Made by a program: the position numbers and the translations under genes
NCBI RefSeq assembly: GCF_026898115.1
Contig: NZ_CP114036.1
Coordinates: forward strand, 3,162,001-3,226,000
Reading direction: 5' to 3'
DNA length: 64,000 bases
Source of the DNA: Streptomyces sp. S465
Lineage (GTDB): Bacteria > Actinomycetota > Actinomycetes > Streptomycetales > Streptomycetaceae
The notes under the pieces: model-generated
Told to the model about the DNA's origin: nothing
The model's input: the letters and a program-made list of their open reading frames with translations, nothing else
Databases searched by the model: none
In this document: positions 49,801 to 60,547 of the stretch, in pieces
How positions within the stretch are numbered: position 1 is the stretch's first letter
How the letters are laid out: the number at the start of each line of letters is the position of its first letter

Positions 49801-50988
49801 TCAGTCCAGGACCACGAGGTCGTCACGGTGGACCACCTCGCGCTCGTAGGCCGGGCCGAGCTCACGCGCCAGGTCCCGGGTGGAGCGGCCGATCAGCTGC
49901 GGAATCTCCTTGGCGTCGAAGTTCACCAGGCCGCGGGCCACCGGGTGGCCCGCGGTGTCCCTCAGCTCGACCGGGTCACCGGCGGTGAAGTCCCCCTCCA
50001 CGGCCGCGATCCCGGCCGGCAGCAGCGAAGTGCGGCGCTCCACGACGGCCCGTACCGCCCCGTCGTCCAGGGTGAGGGCGCCACGCGGCGCGGAGGCGTG
50101 GGCGAGCCACAGCAGCCGGTTCGCGGAGCGGCGGCCGGTGCGGTGGAAGAACGTGCCCGTACGGCGGCCGAGCAGGGCGTCACCGGCTCGGCCGGCGGAG
50201 GTGAGCACCACCGGGACGCCGGCCGCGGCGGCGATCCGGGCCGCCTCGACCTTGGTCACCATGCCTCCGGTGCCCACCCCGGAGCGGCCCGCGCTGCCGA
50301 TGGAGACGCCCTTCAGGTCCTCGGGGCCCCGGACCTCGTCGATCCGGGAGGCACCGGGAGTCCTGGGGTCCCCGTCGTACAGGCCGTCCACGTCGGAGAG
50401 CAGCACCAGCAGATCCGCCCGAACGAGATGGGCGACCAGGGCCGCGAGCCGGTCGTTGTCGCCGAACCGGATCTCGTCCGTGGCCACCGTGTCGTTCTCG
50501 TTGACGATCGGCAGCGCGCCCATGGCCAGCAGCTGGTCCAGGGTGCGGGTGGCGTTGCGGTAGTGGGCGCGGCGGCTGGTGTCGTCCGTGGTGAGCAGCA
50601 CCTGGCCGACCCGGCGTCCGTAGCGCGCGAAGGAGGCGGTGTAGCGGGCCACCAGGAGCCCCTGTCCGACGCTCGCGGCGGCCTGCTGGCGGGCGAGGTC
50701 GCGGGGGCGGCGGTCCAGGCCCAGCGGCGCCAGCCCGGCGGCGATGGCGCCGGAGGAGACCAGGACTATCTCCTTGCCGTTCGCGCCGCCCTTACCGTCG
50801 CCATCCTTGCCGCGCAGGCCCGTACCGCCACCGTCGAGCACCTTGATGAGCACGTCGACCAGCGCGTCCACGCGGTCCGCGTCCAGGCCCCCCGCCGCCG
50901 TGGTGAGGGAGGACGAACCGATCTTGACCACGATCCTGCGGGCGGCGGCCACCTCGTCCCGCACCGCCGACCCGTCCTGCTCCGCCAC
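49801..50988 (-). CDS. proB: Glutamate 5-kinase
   Basis: 395 residues. The amino-acid kinase domain (about 1-265) has RIVVKIGSSSLTTAAGGLD, IVLVSSGAIAAG, NENDTVAT and SVDGLYDGDP-like blocks. A PUA domain (about 300-385, ending REVVHRDDLVVLD) follows, as in proline-feedback-sensitive forms. It makes gamma-glutamyl phosphate. The GTG at 50988 has GGGAG 5-6 nt upstream; longer starts into the promoter region are unsupported. It is divergent from the glycerophosphotransferase-like gene. Confidence 0.95.
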   Translation of the reverse strand: MAEQDGSAVRDEVAAARRIVVKIGSSSLTTAAGGLDADRVDALVDVLIKVLDGGGTGLRGKDGDGKGGANGKEIVLVSSGAIAAGLAPLGLDRRPRDLARQQAAASVGQGLLVARYTASFARYGRRVGQVLLTTDDTSRRAHYRNATRTLDQLLAMGALPIVNENDTVATDEIRFGDNDRLAALVAHLVRADLLVLLSDVDGLYDGDPRTPGASRIDEVRGPEDLKGVSIGSAGRSGVGTGGMVTKVEAARIAAAAGVPVVLTSAGRAGDALLGRRTGTFFHRTGRRSANRLLWLAHASAPRGALTLDDGAVRAVVERRTSLLPAGIAAVEGDFTAGDPVELRDTAGHPVARGLVNFDAKEIPQLIGRSTRDLARELGPAYEREVVHRDDLVVLD

Positions 50989-51205
50989 ACCGCTCCCTTT
51001 GCTCGTCCCCGGCTCACCACACGTCCCGAAGAAACGCATGCCCTGCACACTCATCATGACAAGTGGGCAATCTACGACAGCCGGGACCTCGCCCGCCGTG
51101 GCATTTCAGCCCCCGGACACCGCCTTACGGGCCGCCGTGAGCGCCTCCGGACACCGGGCGGTGACACCATTGACACCGATTGCGACCGGTTGGCACCGCC
51201 GCGGA

Positions 51206-51235
51206 TTGTCACCGGGCGGGACGTCGGCATACGGT
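51206..51235 (+). promoter_or_regulatory. Candidate promoter of the glycerophosphotransferase-like gene
   Basis: TTGTCA (51206-51211), an 18-bp spacer and TACGGT (51230-51235) fit a housekeeping promoter (5 of 6 and TAnnnT). The start codon is about 49 nt downstream, giving a short leader. Confidence 0.45.
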
Positions 51236-51283
51236 CAGGGGTCCCCCCATCAGTCCGTCGCTCTCCTGCCAGGAGCCCACCCC

Positions 51284-53395
51284 GTGCCCTCTGCCGGAAT
51301 CGCCCCACGTCGGGTCGTACAGCTGACGGCGCTGCTCGCGATGCTCGTGTTCTTCGCCACACAGCTCGTCGGCGCCGTGCTTCCGAACGTACCGCTTTTC
51401 ATCGCCGCCTCGGCGTGCGGTCTCGCGCTCGATCTCTTCCTTCAGCACAAGCAGCCAGGTCTGCTGTCGCTGCTGGGCAAGATCCGCCTGGACGTCACGG
51501 TGCGCCAGCTGTTCCGCGACATGCTCATCATGGTCGGGCTGCTGCGCATCGAGGGCATCAATCCCCTGCACGAGCAGGCGCCGCTCACCGTCGGGCTGCT
51601 GCTGTTCTACCTGGTGCACTTCGCCTGCCAGGCGGCGGCCGTCCTGGTCCGCCGGAGCCGGCAGCTGCCGTTCGTCACGCGCAACATCGACGCGTCCGCG
51701 CTGCGGCTGAGCGACGCCCCGCCGCGGCTGTTCGCCCGCCAGCACGGGCGCCGGCTGCTGCGTCTGGCGGTGCCGGTCACCGCCGGTCTGCTGATCACGG
51801 CCGCCACCAAGAACGCCGTCTGGGGCGGTGCCGGCCTGGCGATCGCGCTGCTGGTCGGCATCGGCGGCACGGCCCACCTCGCCACCTGGGTGCTGCCGCG
51901 CAAGCGCGTGGCGAACGAGGCCGCGGCCCTGAAGTGGCTGGACAAGTGGCTGGCGGACTACAAGCCGACCGTGGGCATGTACTTCTCCGGCGGCACCACC
52001 TCGGCGTACCAGGCCAACATGTGGCTCTCCACGCTCTCCGCGCTCGACGGCAAGCCGATCATCGTGCTCCGTGAGCGGTTCATGGTGCAGAAGATCGAGG
52101 CGACGGACGTGCCGATCGTCTGCCTCCCCAAGGTCGCGCATCTGATGCGGCTGGAGCACTCGACGCTCAAGGTGCTGCTGCACCCGGCGAACTCCGGCAA
52201 GACCTCGCAGGTGCTGCGCATCCCCTCGATCAAGCACGCGTTCATCAACCACGGCGAGAGCGACAAGCTCTCCAGCTGCAACCCGTACGCCAAGGCGTAC
52301 GACGAGGTGTGGGTCGCGGGCCCGGCGGCGCGCGAGCGCTACCAGCTCGCCGACATCGGCGTCGAGGACAAGGACGTCGTGGAGGTCGGCCGGCCCCAGC
52401 TGGCCCCCATCCGTCCCTACGCGGGCGTGCCCACGGGTGCCCTCGGCGGAGCCGGTGACGAGCACTTCACCACCGTGCTGTACGCGCCGACCTGGGAGGG
52501 CTGGGACGGGAACCCCGGCAACACCTCGGTGATCCTGGCCGGTGAGAACATCGTCCGCCGGCTGCTCGCCGACCCCAAGGTGCGGCTGCTCTACAAGCCG
52601 CATCCGATGACCGGCTCCGTCGACCCGCGCGCGGGCCGCGCCGACGAGCGCATCCGGGCGATGATCGCCGAAGCGAACGGCAAGCGCACCGGTGCCCGCC
52701 CCGGCCCGGAGGCCGCCGCCGAGCTGACCCGGCGCGCCGACGAGCTGAACCGGCTCACCAGCACCTCCTTCCGCCCCAGTGCGGACGAGGTCGAGCGCAT
52801 GAAGCTCCAGGGCGCCCCGGACGGCGACCGCGCGGCGGCCGTCGCCGCGGCCACGGCCGCCTGGGAGAGCGCGTACTGGGCCTCGTTGCCGGTCTGGGAG
52901 CACCAGATCGTCACCGGCCCGCGTCCGGGGATCTTCTCCTGCTTCAACCAGGCCGACGTGCTGATCAGCGATGTCTCCAGCGTGGTCTCGGACTACCTGA
53001 CGAGCGAGAAGCCGTACGCGGTGGCGAACACCAGCGGGATGTCGGAGGAGGAGTTCCGGGCGGGCTTCCCGACGGTGCGCGCCGCCACGATCCTGACGCC
53101 CGGCGCCGAGGGCGTACCCGGGCTGCTGGAGGCGGTCCGCGACCCCGGTAAGGACACCCTCGCGGCCGCCCGCGCCGAGCTGAAGGTGCATCTGCTCGGC
53201 CCGTCCGACCCGCCGTCGCTGGTGCGCTTCAACCAGGCCACGCAGGACCTGTGCGACAAGGCCGACCAGCGCCGGGCCCGGATGGCCACCCGGCTGTCCG
53301 ACGAGATCCCCTCGCAGCGCGAGGCCCGGGACGCGGCGGAGGAGACGGAGCTGGAGTCCGGCTCTCCGGAGCCGGAGGAGACCGCGACGGTCTGA
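51284..53395 (+). CDS. CDP-glycerol glycerophosphotransferase-like membrane protein
   Basis: 703 residues from GTG 51284 (AGGAG 8 nt upstream). The N-terminal ~200 residues hold about five membrane helices. The rest is a Glyphos_transf-type domain: FINHGESDKLSS, VLYAPTWEGWDGN, LLYKPHPMTGS and ISDVSSVVSDYLTSEKPY. Such enzymes extend poly(glycerol phosphate) chains of teichoic acid-like polymers using CDP-activated units. The membrane domain is unusual for TagF. The gene is alone and flanked by a terminator. It ends with a perfect 14-bp tandem repeat across its stop. Confidence 0.82.
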   Translation: MPSAGIAPRRVVQLTALLAMLVFFATQLVGAVLPNVPLFIAASACGLALDLFLQHKQPGLLSLLGKIRLDVTVRQLFRDMLIMVGLLRIEGINPLHEQAPLTVGLLLFYLVHFACQAAAVLVRRSRQLPFVTRNIDASALRLSDAPPRLFARQHGRRLLRLAVPVTAGLLITAATKNAVWGGAGLAIALLVGIGGTAHLATWVLPRKRVANEAAALKWLDKWLADYKPTVGMYFSGGTTSAYQANMWLSTLSALDGKPIIVLRERFMVQKIEATDVPIVCLPKVAHLMRLEHSTLKVLLHPANSGKTSQVLRIPSIKHAFINHGESDKLSSCNPYAKAYDEVWVAGPAARERYQLADIGVEDKDVVEVGRPQLAPIRPYAGVPTGALGGAGDEHFTTVLYAPTWEGWDGNPGNTSVILAGENIVRRLLADPKVRLLYKPHPMTGSVDPRAGRADERIRAMIAEANGKRTGARPGPEAAAELTRRADELNRLTSTSFRPSADEVERMKLQGAPDGDRAAAVAAATAAWESAYWASLPVWEHQIVTGPRPGIFSCFNQADVLISDVSSVVSDYLTSEKPYAVANTSGMSEEEFRAGFPTVRAATILTPGAEGVPGLLEAVRDPGKDTLAAARAELKVHLLGPSDPPSLVRFNQATQDLCDKADQRRARMATRLSDEIPSQREARDAAEETELESGSPEPEETATV

Positions 53396-53408
53396 CCGCG
53401 ACGGTCTG
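53381..53408 (+). repeat. 14-bp tandem repeat spanning the stop codon
   Basis: ACCGCGACGGTCTG occurs at 53381-53394 (last codons, TGA at 53393-53395) and again at 53395-53408, perfect. It is another gene-end duplication. Confidence 0.8.
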
Positions 53409-53457
53409 AGGCCCGGGGCCGGCCACCGGCCGCACGCCGGTGACCGCGACCGCCGAC

Positions 53458-53510
53458 AGGGCATGACGAAGGGCCCGGGAGAGGTCTCCCGGGCCCCTTC
53501 GTCATGCCCT
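53458..53510 (+). terminator. Long hairpin terminator between convergent genes
   Basis: Arms of 25 and 26 nt (AGGGCATGACGAAGGGCCCG... and the complementary right arm) pair almost perfectly with one bulge and a 2-nt loop. It lies 62 bp past the glycerophosphotransferase-like gene and could also end the obg-side transcript. Confidence 0.85.
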
Positions 53511-53591
53511 CTGCCCAGCGGCCCCGAGAAGCCCCTTCACAGCCCGCGAAGGGGGCTCCGGGCGGCCGCGCGGCCCTCGGAGGGGCCCCAG

Positions 53592-53922
53592 CACCCCTCA
53601 GAACGGCTTGAACGCGTCGAACTCCTGCTCCGCCCCGTCCCGCTCCGCATCCCGCTCGCGCCGCCGCTGAGCGGCCGGACGCGGCGCGTCGAAGCGGTGG
53701 GCTGACCCCACGATGGCCACCCTCGCGATGCTCGGCCCCAGCGGGCCTCCCAGGCTTCGGGCAGCCGCCCGGACTCCGTCCGGGGAACGGACACGCCCCG
53801 CGACACAGCCCACCACCCCTCAGAACGGCTTGAACGCGTCGAACTCCTGCTCCGCCCCGTCCCGCTCCGCATCCCGCTCGCGCCGCCGCTGAGCGGCCGG
53901 ACGCGGCGCGTCGAAGCGGTGG
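53592..53922. repeat. 109-bp perfect direct duplication of the obg 3' end
   Basis: 53592-53700 and 53814-53922 are identical over 109 bp. The second copy is the true end of obg (stop at 53820-53822), encoding the last 34 residues ([20 protein letters not shown] and the following). The first copy has no gene attached, and the 113-bp spacer looks unique. It shows the gene-end duplication most clearly. Confidence 0.95.
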
Positions 53923-55253
53923 TCCTCGCCACGGCGGCCCAGCATCTCCGCTCCGGTCGCGATGCTCGGCTCCCAGTCGAAGACGACCGCGTTGTCCTCG
54001 GGGCCGATGACGACCTCGTCACCCGAACGGGCACCCGCCTTCATCAGCTGCTCCTCGACGCCGAGGCGGGCCAGGCGGTCGGCGAGGTAGCCGACGGCCT
54101 CGTCGTTGGCGAAGTCGGTCTGGCGGACCCAGCGTTCGGGCTTCTCGCCCAGCACGCGGTAGAAGCCCTCCTCGGCGACGACCGTGAAGCCCGCGTCGTC
54201 CACGGCCTTCGGCCGGATGACGATCCGGGTCGCCTCCTCCTTCGGCTTCGCCGCCCGCGCCTCCGCGACGATCTTCGCCAGGGCGAAGGACAGTTCCTTG
54301 AGGCCGAGATGGGCGACGGCCGAGACCTCGAAGACCTGGTAGCCGCGGGCCTCCAGATCGGGCCGGATGATGTCGGCGAGGTCCTGGCCGTCGGGGATGT
54401 CGACCTTGTTGAGCACCACGACCCGGGGCCGGTCGTCCAGACCGCCGTACTGGGCCAGCTCCGCCTCGATGACATCGAGGTCGGTCAGCGGGTCGCGCTC
54501 GGACTCCAGGGCCGCGGTGTCCAGCACGTGCACCAGCACCGAGCAGCGCTCGACATGGCGGAGGAACTCCAGGCCGAGCCCCTTGCCCTGGCTGGCGCCG
54601 GGGATCAGACCGGGGACGTCGGCGATGGTGTAGACGGTGGAACCGGCCGTGACCACCCCGAGGTTGGGCACCAGCGTGGTGAACGGATAGTCGGCGATCT
54701 TCGGCTTGGCCGCCGAGAGCACCGAGATCAGCGACGACTTGCCGGCGCTCGGGTAGCCCACGAGGGCCACGTCCGCGACGGTCTTGAGCTCGAGGACGAC
54801 GTCCCCGGAGTGACCCGGCTCGCCCAGCAGCGCGAAGCCGGGGGCCTTGCGGCGGGGCGAGGCGAGCGCGGCGTTGCCGAGGCCGCCGCGGCCGCCCTGG
54901 GCGGCGATGTAGGTGGTGCCCTGTCCGATCAGATCGGCCAGGACGTTGCCCTTCTTGTCGAGGACGACAGTGCCGTCCGGGACCGGCAGGATCAGATCGG
55001 TGCCGTCCTTGCCGGAGCGGTTGCCACCCTCACCGGGCTTGCCGTTGGTGGCCTTGCGGTGCGGGCTGTGGTGGTAGTCGAGCAGTGTGGTGACGGACTG
55101 GTCCACGACCAGGATCACATCGCCGCCACGGCCGCCGTTGCCGCCGTCCGGCCCCCCGAGCGGCTTGAACTTCTCGCGGTGCACGGAGGCGCAGCCGTGG
55201 CCTCCGTTACCCGCGGCGACATGCAGTTCGACGCGGTCCACGAAGGTGGTCAT
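53820..55253 (-). CDS. obg: GTPase Obg/CgtA
   Basis: 477 residues. The Obg fold (about 1-160, Gly-rich [16 protein letters not shown]) is followed by a GTPase with G1 GYPSAGKSS (about 165-173), DVPGLIPGA and NKVDIP, then an OCT domain (about 340-420) and a basic tail. It binds the 50S subunit and couples growth to ribosome assembly; in Streptomyces it affects differentiation. The tail ([20 protein letters not shown] and onward) is the segment duplicated downstream. It lies 141 bp downstream of rpmA. Confidence 0.97.
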   Translation of the reverse strand: MTTFVDRVELHVAAGNGGHGCASVHREKFKPLGGPDGGNGGRGGDVILVVDQSVTTLLDYHHSPHRKATNGKPGEGGNRSGKDGTDLILPVPDGTVVLDKKGNVLADLIGQGTTYIAAQGGRGGLGNAALASPRRKAPGFALLGEPGHSGDVVLELKTVADVALVGYPSAGKSSLISVLSAAKPKIADYPFTTLVPNLGVVTAGSTVYTIADVPGLIPGASQGKGLGLEFLRHVERCSVLVHVLDTAALESERDPLTDLDVIEAELAQYGGLDDRPRVVVLNKVDIPDGQDLADIIRPDLEARGYQVFEVSAVAHLGLKELSFALAKIVAEARAAKPKEEATRIVIRPKAVDDAGFTVVAEEGFYRVLGEKPERWVRQTDFANDEAVGYLADRLARLGVEEQLMKAGARSGDEVVIGPEDNAVVFDWEPSIATGAEMLGRRGEDHRFDAPRPAAQRRRERDAERDGAEQEFDAFKPF

Positions 55254-55316
55254 GACGGGTGCCTCCAGTTACGTACGGGGTGGATGTGGTGTTACGGGCC
55301 TGACGCTCGTAACGCG

Positions 55317-55365
55317 CCGAGGGCGGACCCGCTTCCCGTTCCCGGGAAGAGCGGTCCGCCCTCGG
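55317..55365 (-). terminator. Hairpin between rpmA and obg
   Basis: CCGAGGGCGGACC pairs perfectly with GGTCCGCCCTCGG (13 bp), with an inner CTTCCCG / CGGGAAG stem. It lies 30 nt beyond the rpmA stop, so it may reduce read-through into obg. Confidence 0.75.
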
Positions 55366-55394
55366 TAAGGCTGTGCGATGTCGCGCCGGGCTGA

Positions 55395-55652
55395 TTACTC
55401 AGCGACCGGGACGATGTTCACGACCTTGCGGCCCCGGCTGGTGCCGAACTGCACCGCACCGGCGGCCAGCGCGAACAGCGTGTCATCGCCGCCGCGGCCG
55501 ACACCCGAGCCCGGGTGGAAGTGCGTGCCGCGCTGGCGGACCAGGATCTCGCCCGCGTTGACGGTCTGGCCGCCGAAGCGCTTGACGCCGAGCCGCTGGG
55601 CGTTGGAGTCGCGACCGTTCCGAGTGGACGATGCGCCCTTCTTGTGTGCCAT
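55395..55652 (-). CDS. rpmA: 50S ribosomal protein L27
   Basis: 85 residues starting [20 protein letters not shown], the L27 signature, ending in VVNIVPVAE. It sits at the peptidyl-transferase centre. It is 14 nt downstream of rplU in the conserved rplU-rpmA-obg order. Confidence 0.98.
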   Translation of the reverse strand: MAHKKGASSTRNGRDSNAQRLGVKRFGGQTVNAGEILVRQRGTHFHPGSGVGRGGDDTLFALAAGAVQFGTSRGRKVVNIVPVAE

Positions 55653-55666
55653 GTCTCCTCAGTCCC

Positions 55667-55987
55667 TTACTTCGCAGCCGAGTCGATGCCGGTGATCTTC
55701 AGCGCGGTGTGCAGCTGACGGTGGCCGATCCGCTTCCGGTAACCGGTCTTGTTCTTGTACTTCAGGATGTCGATCTTGGCACCCTTGTGGTGGTCAACGA
55801 CCTCGGCGTGAACCTTCACACCGGCCAGCACCCACGGGTCGCTGGTGACGGCATCGCCGTCGACAACGAGCAGAGTCGAGAGCTCGACGGTGTCGCCGAC
55901 CTTGCTGGTGGCCAGACGGTCGACCTCGATGACATCGCCCACGGCCACCTTCTGCTGGCGGCCGCCGGTGCGCACGATTGCGTACAC
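55667..55987 (-). CDS. rplU: 50S ribosomal protein L21
   Basis: 106 residues: [19 protein letters not shown] at the start, [20 protein letters not shown] near the end. The GTG start is unusual for the gene but fits the frame. rplU is followed by rpmA. About 240 bp upstream lie before the RNase E gene, whose terminator is near 56178, so rplU has its own promoter; TTGACC on the minus strand near 56162-56157 is a possible -35 box. Confidence 0.97.
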   Translation of the reverse strand: MYAIVRTGGRQQKVAVGDVIEVDRLATSKVGDTVELSTLLVVDGDAVTSDPWVLAGVKVHAEVVDHHKGAKIDILKYKNKTGYRKRIGHRQLHTALKITGIDSAAK

Positions 55988-56177
55988 GCGGTTCTCACTC
56001 TCTCGCTAGAAATCGGGACCTCTGATGCCAGCCGCCCAACACGGCCCATGGAGGGTCGTGACAACCGAGTGATCATGCGATTCACCGTCGGCCGAACGGC
56101 CTCTTCCGGCGGAGCGGAAGGGATGTGCTCAGGGGTTTGGCGTACAGACGCCGAGGGTCAAGGCTACCAGAGCCCTG

Positions 56178-56211
56178 AGGGGCACCCGCGCGGGTACGCG
56201 GGCGCCCCTCG
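56178..56211 (-). terminator. RNase E gene terminator
   Basis: GAGGGGC-A-CCCGCG pairs with CGCGGG-C-GCCCCTC, 13 bp with one mismatch and a 6-nt loop, 14 nt beyond the stop. Confidence 0.8.
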
Positions 56212-56225
56212 GGCACCGGCTGCCG

Positions 56226-59200
56226 TCAGTCCTCGGCGGCGGCCGACACCGACGGCGGAGTCTGCTGCTCCGCCGCCGCGGTCTTCTTGGCCGCCGTCTT
56301 CTTGGCGGTCGTCTTCTTCGCCGTGGTCTTCTTCGCCGTGGTCTTCTTGGCGGCCGTCTTCTTGGCCGCCGTCTTCTTCGCGGCGGTCTTCTTGGCGGCC
56401 GTCTTCTTCGCCGGGGCCTTCTTGGCGGCCGCCTTACGGGCGGTCTTCTTCGCCGGCGCCTCGGTCTCGGCCTCGGCCTCGGCGGAAGCCTCCTCGGCGG
56501 GCGCACCCTCAGCAGGCGCGTCCTGGGACACCGCCTCCGGCTCCGGGCTCGGCTCGGGCCGCTCCGGCTCGGACGCCGGCTCCGGCTCCGCCGCGGGCGC
56601 GCTCACGACCACCACGGCCGCCTCCTCGGAGCCCGTCGGCGAGCCCGCGGGGGCGGTCACCTTACGGGTCACCCGACGACGCGTACGCGGCGCGGGAACG
56701 GCCTCCAGCGGGGCCACGGCCTCCGGCTGGGGCGCGGCCTCCGGCTCCTCGACGGGAGCGGGAGCGGGGGCCTCCACAGCCGCCTCCGGCGCCGGCTCGG
56801 GCACCGCCTGGGGCGTCTCCTTGGGCTCGTCGGCCACCACGACCACCGCGCCCTCCGGCCGCCCGGCGGCCTTCGGGGCGCCCGCCGGGGCGGTCACCTT
56901 ACGGGTGGCACGGCGGCGCGTACGCCCACGGGTCGCGGCGGCCTCGGCCTCGGCGGCGCTGCTGTACAGCTCCTCGTCGGCCGCGAACACCGGCTCGGGC
57001 AGCGGCTTCGGCTGCGTGGCCTCCGCGGCGATCTCGGCCGCCGCCTCGGTGACGTCCTCGGCCTCGGCCACGGCGGCCTGCTCCGGCTCGGCCGGCTGCT
57101 GACCGGTACCGGCCGCGGCCTTCTTCTTCTTGCGCTTGCCGCCGCCGGCGGCGGACGGCTGGTCCATGTGGACGATCACACCGCGGCCGTTGCAGTGCAC
57201 ACAGGACTCGGAGAAGGACTCCAGCAGCCCCTGGCCGACCCGCTTACGGGTCATCTGGACCAGGCCGAGCGAGGTGACCTCCGCCACCTGGTGCTTCGTG
57301 CGGTCCCGGCCCAGGCACTCCAGCAGTCGGCGCAGCACCAGGTCGCGGTTGGACTCCAGCACCATGTCGATGAAGTCGATCACGATGATGCCGCCGAGGT
57401 CGCGCAGCCGCAGCTGGCGCACGATCTCCTCGGCCGCCTCCAGGTTGTTCCTGGTGACCGTCTCCTCCAGGTTGCCGCCCTGGCCGGTGAACTTGCCGGT
57501 GTTGACGTCGATGACGACCATCGCCTCGGTCCGGTCGATCACCAGCGAGCCGCCGCTGGGCAGCCAGACCTTGCGGTCCAGCGCCTTCATCAGCTGCTCG
57601 TCGATCCGGTAGGTGGCGAAGACGTCGACGTCCGAGGTCCACTTCTGGAGCCGGTCCACGAGGTCGGGCGCCACGTGCGAGACATAGCCGTGGATGGTCT
57701 GCCAGGCGTCGTCACCGCTGACGATGACCTTGGAGAAGTCCTCGTTGAAGATGTCGCGGACGACCCGGACGGTCATGTCGGGCTCGCCGTAGAGCAGCGA
57801 CGGGGCACCACCGCTCTTCGCCTTCTTCTGGATCTCCTCCCACTGCGCCTGTAGCCGGGCGACGTCGCGGGACAGCTCCTCCTCGCTCGCGCCCTCGGCG
57901 GCGGTGCGGACGATCACGCCCGCGTCCTCGGGGACGATCTTCTTGAGGATCTGCTTCAGCCGCGCCCGCTCGGTGTCGGGCAGCTTGCGGCTGATGCCGG
58001 TCATCGAGCCCTCGGGCACATAGACCAGGTAGCGGCCCGGGAGAGAGACCTGGCTGGTCAGCCGGGCGCCCTTGTGGCCGATCGGGTCCTTGGTGACCTG
58101 CACCAGGACGGACTGGCCGGACTTCAGGGCGGTCTCGATGCGGCGCGGGCCTCCTGCGAGCCCCAGCGCCTCGAAGTTCACCTCGCCCGCGTACAGCACG
58201 GCGTTGCGGCCCTTGCCGATGTCGACGAAGGCCGCCTCCATCGACGGCAGCACGTTCTGGACCTTGCCCAGGTAGACATTGCCGACGTAGCTGGTCGCCT
58301 GCTCCTTGTTGACGAAGTGCTCGACGAGGACGTTGTCCTCCAGCACCCCGATCTGGGTGCGGTCGCCGTGCTGCCGGACGACCATGACCCGCTCGACCGC
58401 CTCGCGGCGGGCCAGGAACTCGGCCTCAGTGATGATCGGCACGCGACGACGGCCCTGCTCACGGCCCTCGCGACGGCGCTGCTTCTTGGCCTCCAGACGC
58501 GTCGATCCCTTGATCGACTGCACCTCGTCGGCGCCGGACTCGGCCTCCTTGCCGCGCCGCTCCCGCGGCTCGCGGACCTTGACGACCGTACGCTCCGGGT
58601 CGTCACCGCTCGTCTCCACGTCGACGGCCTCGCCGCTGCGCCGACGGCGGCGACGGCGACGACGGCTGCTGGCGCTGGTGGTACCGCCGAGCTCGCCGGC
58701 CCCGGGGCCGGCCGCCTCGTCCTGGCCCTCGCCCTGCTCCTCGGCGCTCTCGCCCTCGGCGGCGGGCTCGTCCTCGTACCGCTCACCGGTCTCGGCCTCG
58801 GGACGCCCCTCGGCGCCCTCGGCCTCGGCGGCCTCGCCCCGACGGCGTCGGCGTCCGCCCCGGCGACGGCGGCGGGCCGGACGGTCGCCCGACTCCTCCT
58901 CGCCGTGCTCGCCCTCGGGCTGGTCCGACTCGGGCTGACCGGACTCGGCCTCGGTCCCGGTCTCCTCGACCTCCGGGTGCTCCTCGACGGGCTCACCGCC
59001 ACGGCGGCGGCGCCGACGGCGGCTGGTGGGCGCCTCGGGCTCGACGGTCTCGGCCGTCAGCTGCTCCTGGTCTTCCTCCTCCTCGGCCTCCCGCAGCGCG
59101 GCGGCGGCGCTCTCCGGCGTCTGGAAGACCGGCTCGGTGAAGACCGGCGCCTGGAACACGGCCTTCGGCGGGCGGACCGCCCGGCGCCGCGAGCGGGGCG

Positions 59201-60494
59201 CGGGCTCCGGCTCCGCCTCGGACGCGGCCTCGGCAGCCGGGGCCTCAGCGGCCGGGGTCTCGACGGCGGGGGTCTCGACGGCCTGCGGCTCCGGCGCGGC
59301 GGCCGGCTCCTCGGCGGGTGCGGCGCTACGGGCGGCCCGGCGGCGGGTACGGGCGCGCGGCGCCTCCACGGCCTCCGTACCGGCGGTCTCCTCGGCGCTC
59401 TCGCTCCGCTGCCCGGCGACGGACTCCTCGGCCACGGGCTCCGCAGCCACAGGCTTCTCGGCGGCCTCCGCCTGCGGCGGGCCCGCGGGGGCGGTGGCCT
59501 TACGGGTCGCACGACGACGCGTACGGGCGGGCGCCGCAGGCACGGCCTCCGCCTCGGCCGCAGCCTCGGCAGCCGCGCCGGACTCCTCCGCCTCGGCCGG
59601 CGCCTCCGCCTCCTCCGACTTCGCCGCCTCCACGGGCGCACCCGCCGGAGCAGTCGCCTTACGGGTCGCACGACGACGCGTACGGGTCCGCGGGGCCTCG
59701 TCGGCCGAGGCATCGTCGGCTGCGGCTGGGGCCGTGGCCTCGTCACCAGCGCCACCAGCGGCCGCCGCGGACGACGCGTCCGCGTCGGCGGCCTCCGCCT
59801 GCGGCGGGCCCGCGGGGGCGGTGGCCTTACGGGTCGCACGACGACGCGTACGGGCGGGCGCCGCGGGCACGGCCTCCGCCTCGGACGCGGCCTCAGCAGC
59901 CGCGCCGGACTCCTCCGCCTCGGCCGGCGCCTCCGCCTCCTCCGACTTCGCCGCCTCCACGGGCGCACCCGCCGGAGCGGCCGCCTTACGGGTCGCACGA
60001 CGACGCGTACGGGCGGGCGGAGCGGCCTCGGGGGCGGTCTCCACCACGGGCTCGGTGGCGGCCTCGGCCGCCTCACCGCCACGGCCGGCGTCGGCCGGCA
60101 CCACGGTCTCCGCGGCCTCCGGCGAACCCGCCGGAGCCGCCGCCTTGCGCGTCGCCCGGCGACGCGGACGGGCGGGCGGAGCGGCGGACGCGGCATCGGG
60201 GCCGGACGCGGAGCCACTCGCGGTGACCACGGCGGCACCGGCGACCGACGCGGCCTCGGACGAGCCGGCGGAACCGGCCTGATCAGCCGGTATGGCCGGT
60301 ACGGAGGGCGTGGTCACCTCGGCGTCGCTCACGGCACCGGCCGGTGGGCCGGCCGGGCGGGAGGCCGCACGGCGGCGGCGCGGCGGCAGGGTGTCGCTGG
60401 GTGTGCTCTCGATGGCATCCCCGGGCGCCGCGGCACGCGCCGCTGACGGCCCAAGGGGCTGGAAAGGTTGGGTCGGCTCAATTGGTTCGAGCAT
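56226..60494 (-). CDS. rne: Rne/Rng family ribonuclease (RNase E/G) with repeat-rich extensions
   Basis: 1422 residues. Core: S1-like RNA-binding domain (about 700-790), catalytic Asp in [10 protein letters not shown] (about 993) and VIDFIDM (about 1040), zinc-link CVHCNGRG (about 1098). The N-terminal ~600 residues and the C-terminus are low-complexity. They carry nine RTRRRATRK(A/V)TAPAG-type blocks, seven before and two after the core. A Lys/Ala-rich tail (AAKKT repeats) ends it like histone H1. RNase E cuts rRNA precursors and mRNA; in Streptomyces the extensions hold the degradosome contacts. The start ATG has GGGAG. Confidence 0.95.
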   Translation of the reverse strand: MLEPIEPTQPFQPLGPSAARAAAPGDAIESTPSDTLPPRRRRAASRPAGPPAGAVSDAEVTTPSVPAIPADQAGSAGSSEAASVAGAAVVTASGSASGPDAASAAPPARPRRRATRKAAAPAGSPEAAETVVPADAGRGGEAAEAATEPVVETAPEAAPPARTRRRATRKAAAPAGAPVEAAKSEEAEAPAEAEESGAAAEAASEAEAVPAAPARTRRRATRKATAPAGPPQAEAADADASSAAAAGGAGDEATAPAAADDASADEAPRTRTRRRATRKATAPAGAPVEAAKSEEAEAPAEAEESGAAAEAAAEAEAVPAAPARTRRRATRKATAPAGPPQAEAAEKPVAAEPVAEESVAGQRSESAEETAGTEAVEAPRARTRRRAARSAAPAEEPAAAPEPQAVETPAVETPAAEAPAAEAASEAEPEPAPRSRRRAVRPPKAVFQAPVFTEPVFQTPESAAAALREAEEEEDQEQLTAETVEPEAPTSRRRRRRRGGEPVEEHPEVEETGTEAESGQPESDQPEGEHGEEESGDRPARRRRRGGRRRRRGEAAEAEGAEGRPEAETGERYEDEPAAEGESAEEQGEGQDEAAGPGAGELGGTTSASSRRRRRRRRRSGEAVDVETSGDDPERTVVKVREPRERRGKEAESGADEVQSIKGSTRLEAKKQRRREGREQGRRRVPIITEAEFLARREAVERVMVVRQHGDRTQIGVLEDNVLVEHFVNKEQATSYVGNVYLGKVQNVLPSMEAAFVDIGKGRNAVLYAGEVNFEALGLAGGPRRIETALKSGQSVLVQVTKDPIGHKGARLTSQVSLPGRYLVYVPEGSMTGISRKLPDTERARLKQILKKIVPEDAGVIVRTAAEGASEEELSRDVARLQAQWEEIQKKAKSGGAPSLLYGEPDMTVRVVRDIFNEDFSKVIVSGDDAWQTIHGYVSHVAPDLVDRLQKWTSDVDVFATYRIDEQLMKALDRKVWLPSGGSLVIDRTEAMVVIDVNTGKFTGQGGNLEETVTRNNLEAAEEIVRQLRLRDLGGIIVIDFIDMVLESNRDLVLRRLLECLGRDRTKHQVAEVTSLGLVQMTRKRVGQGLLESFSESCVHCNGRGVIVHMDQPSAAGGGKRKKKKAAAGTGQQPAEPEQAAVAEAEDVTEAAAEIAAEATQPKPLPEPVFAADEELYSSAAEAEAAATRGRTRRRATRKVTAPAGAPKAAGRPEGAVVVVADEPKETPQAVPEPAPEAAVEAPAPAPVEEPEAAPQPEAVAPLEAVPAPRTRRRVTRKVTAPAGSPTGSEEAAVVVVSAPAAEPEPASEPERPEPSPEPEAVSQDAPAEGAPAEEASAEAEAETEAPAKKTARKAAAKKAPAKKTAAKKTAAKKTAAKKTAAKKTTAKKTTAKKTTAKKTAAKKTAAAEQQTPPSVSAAAED
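59170..60165 (-). repeat. Repeated basic blocks in the RNase E N-terminal extension
   Basis: Blocks of the form RTRRRATRK(A/T)APAG(P/A/S)P, each followed by acidic Ala/Glu/Ser-rich text, recur seven times. The segments near 59464-59660 and 59794-59990 are almost identical at the DNA level over about 190 bp, and the 59650-59700 block is another close copy. This suggests recent unit duplication. Confidence 0.85.
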
Positions 60495-60547
60495 GCGGGC
60501 GTTTCTCCCGTCACGCTCCCGGGCGCCGCGCCTGCCTCCGGCCGGCC

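Noticed and set aside
53598..53816. A 72-codon minus-strand frame ending in the obg tail sequence
   Set aside because: Its C-terminus is the duplicated obg end; the rest has no start signal or similarity, so it is a by-product of the duplication.
58074..60446. A 790-codon plus-strand frame opposite the RNase E gene
   Set aside because: It mirrors the repeats of the real gene and has Leu/Gly/Arg low complexity; a shadow frame.
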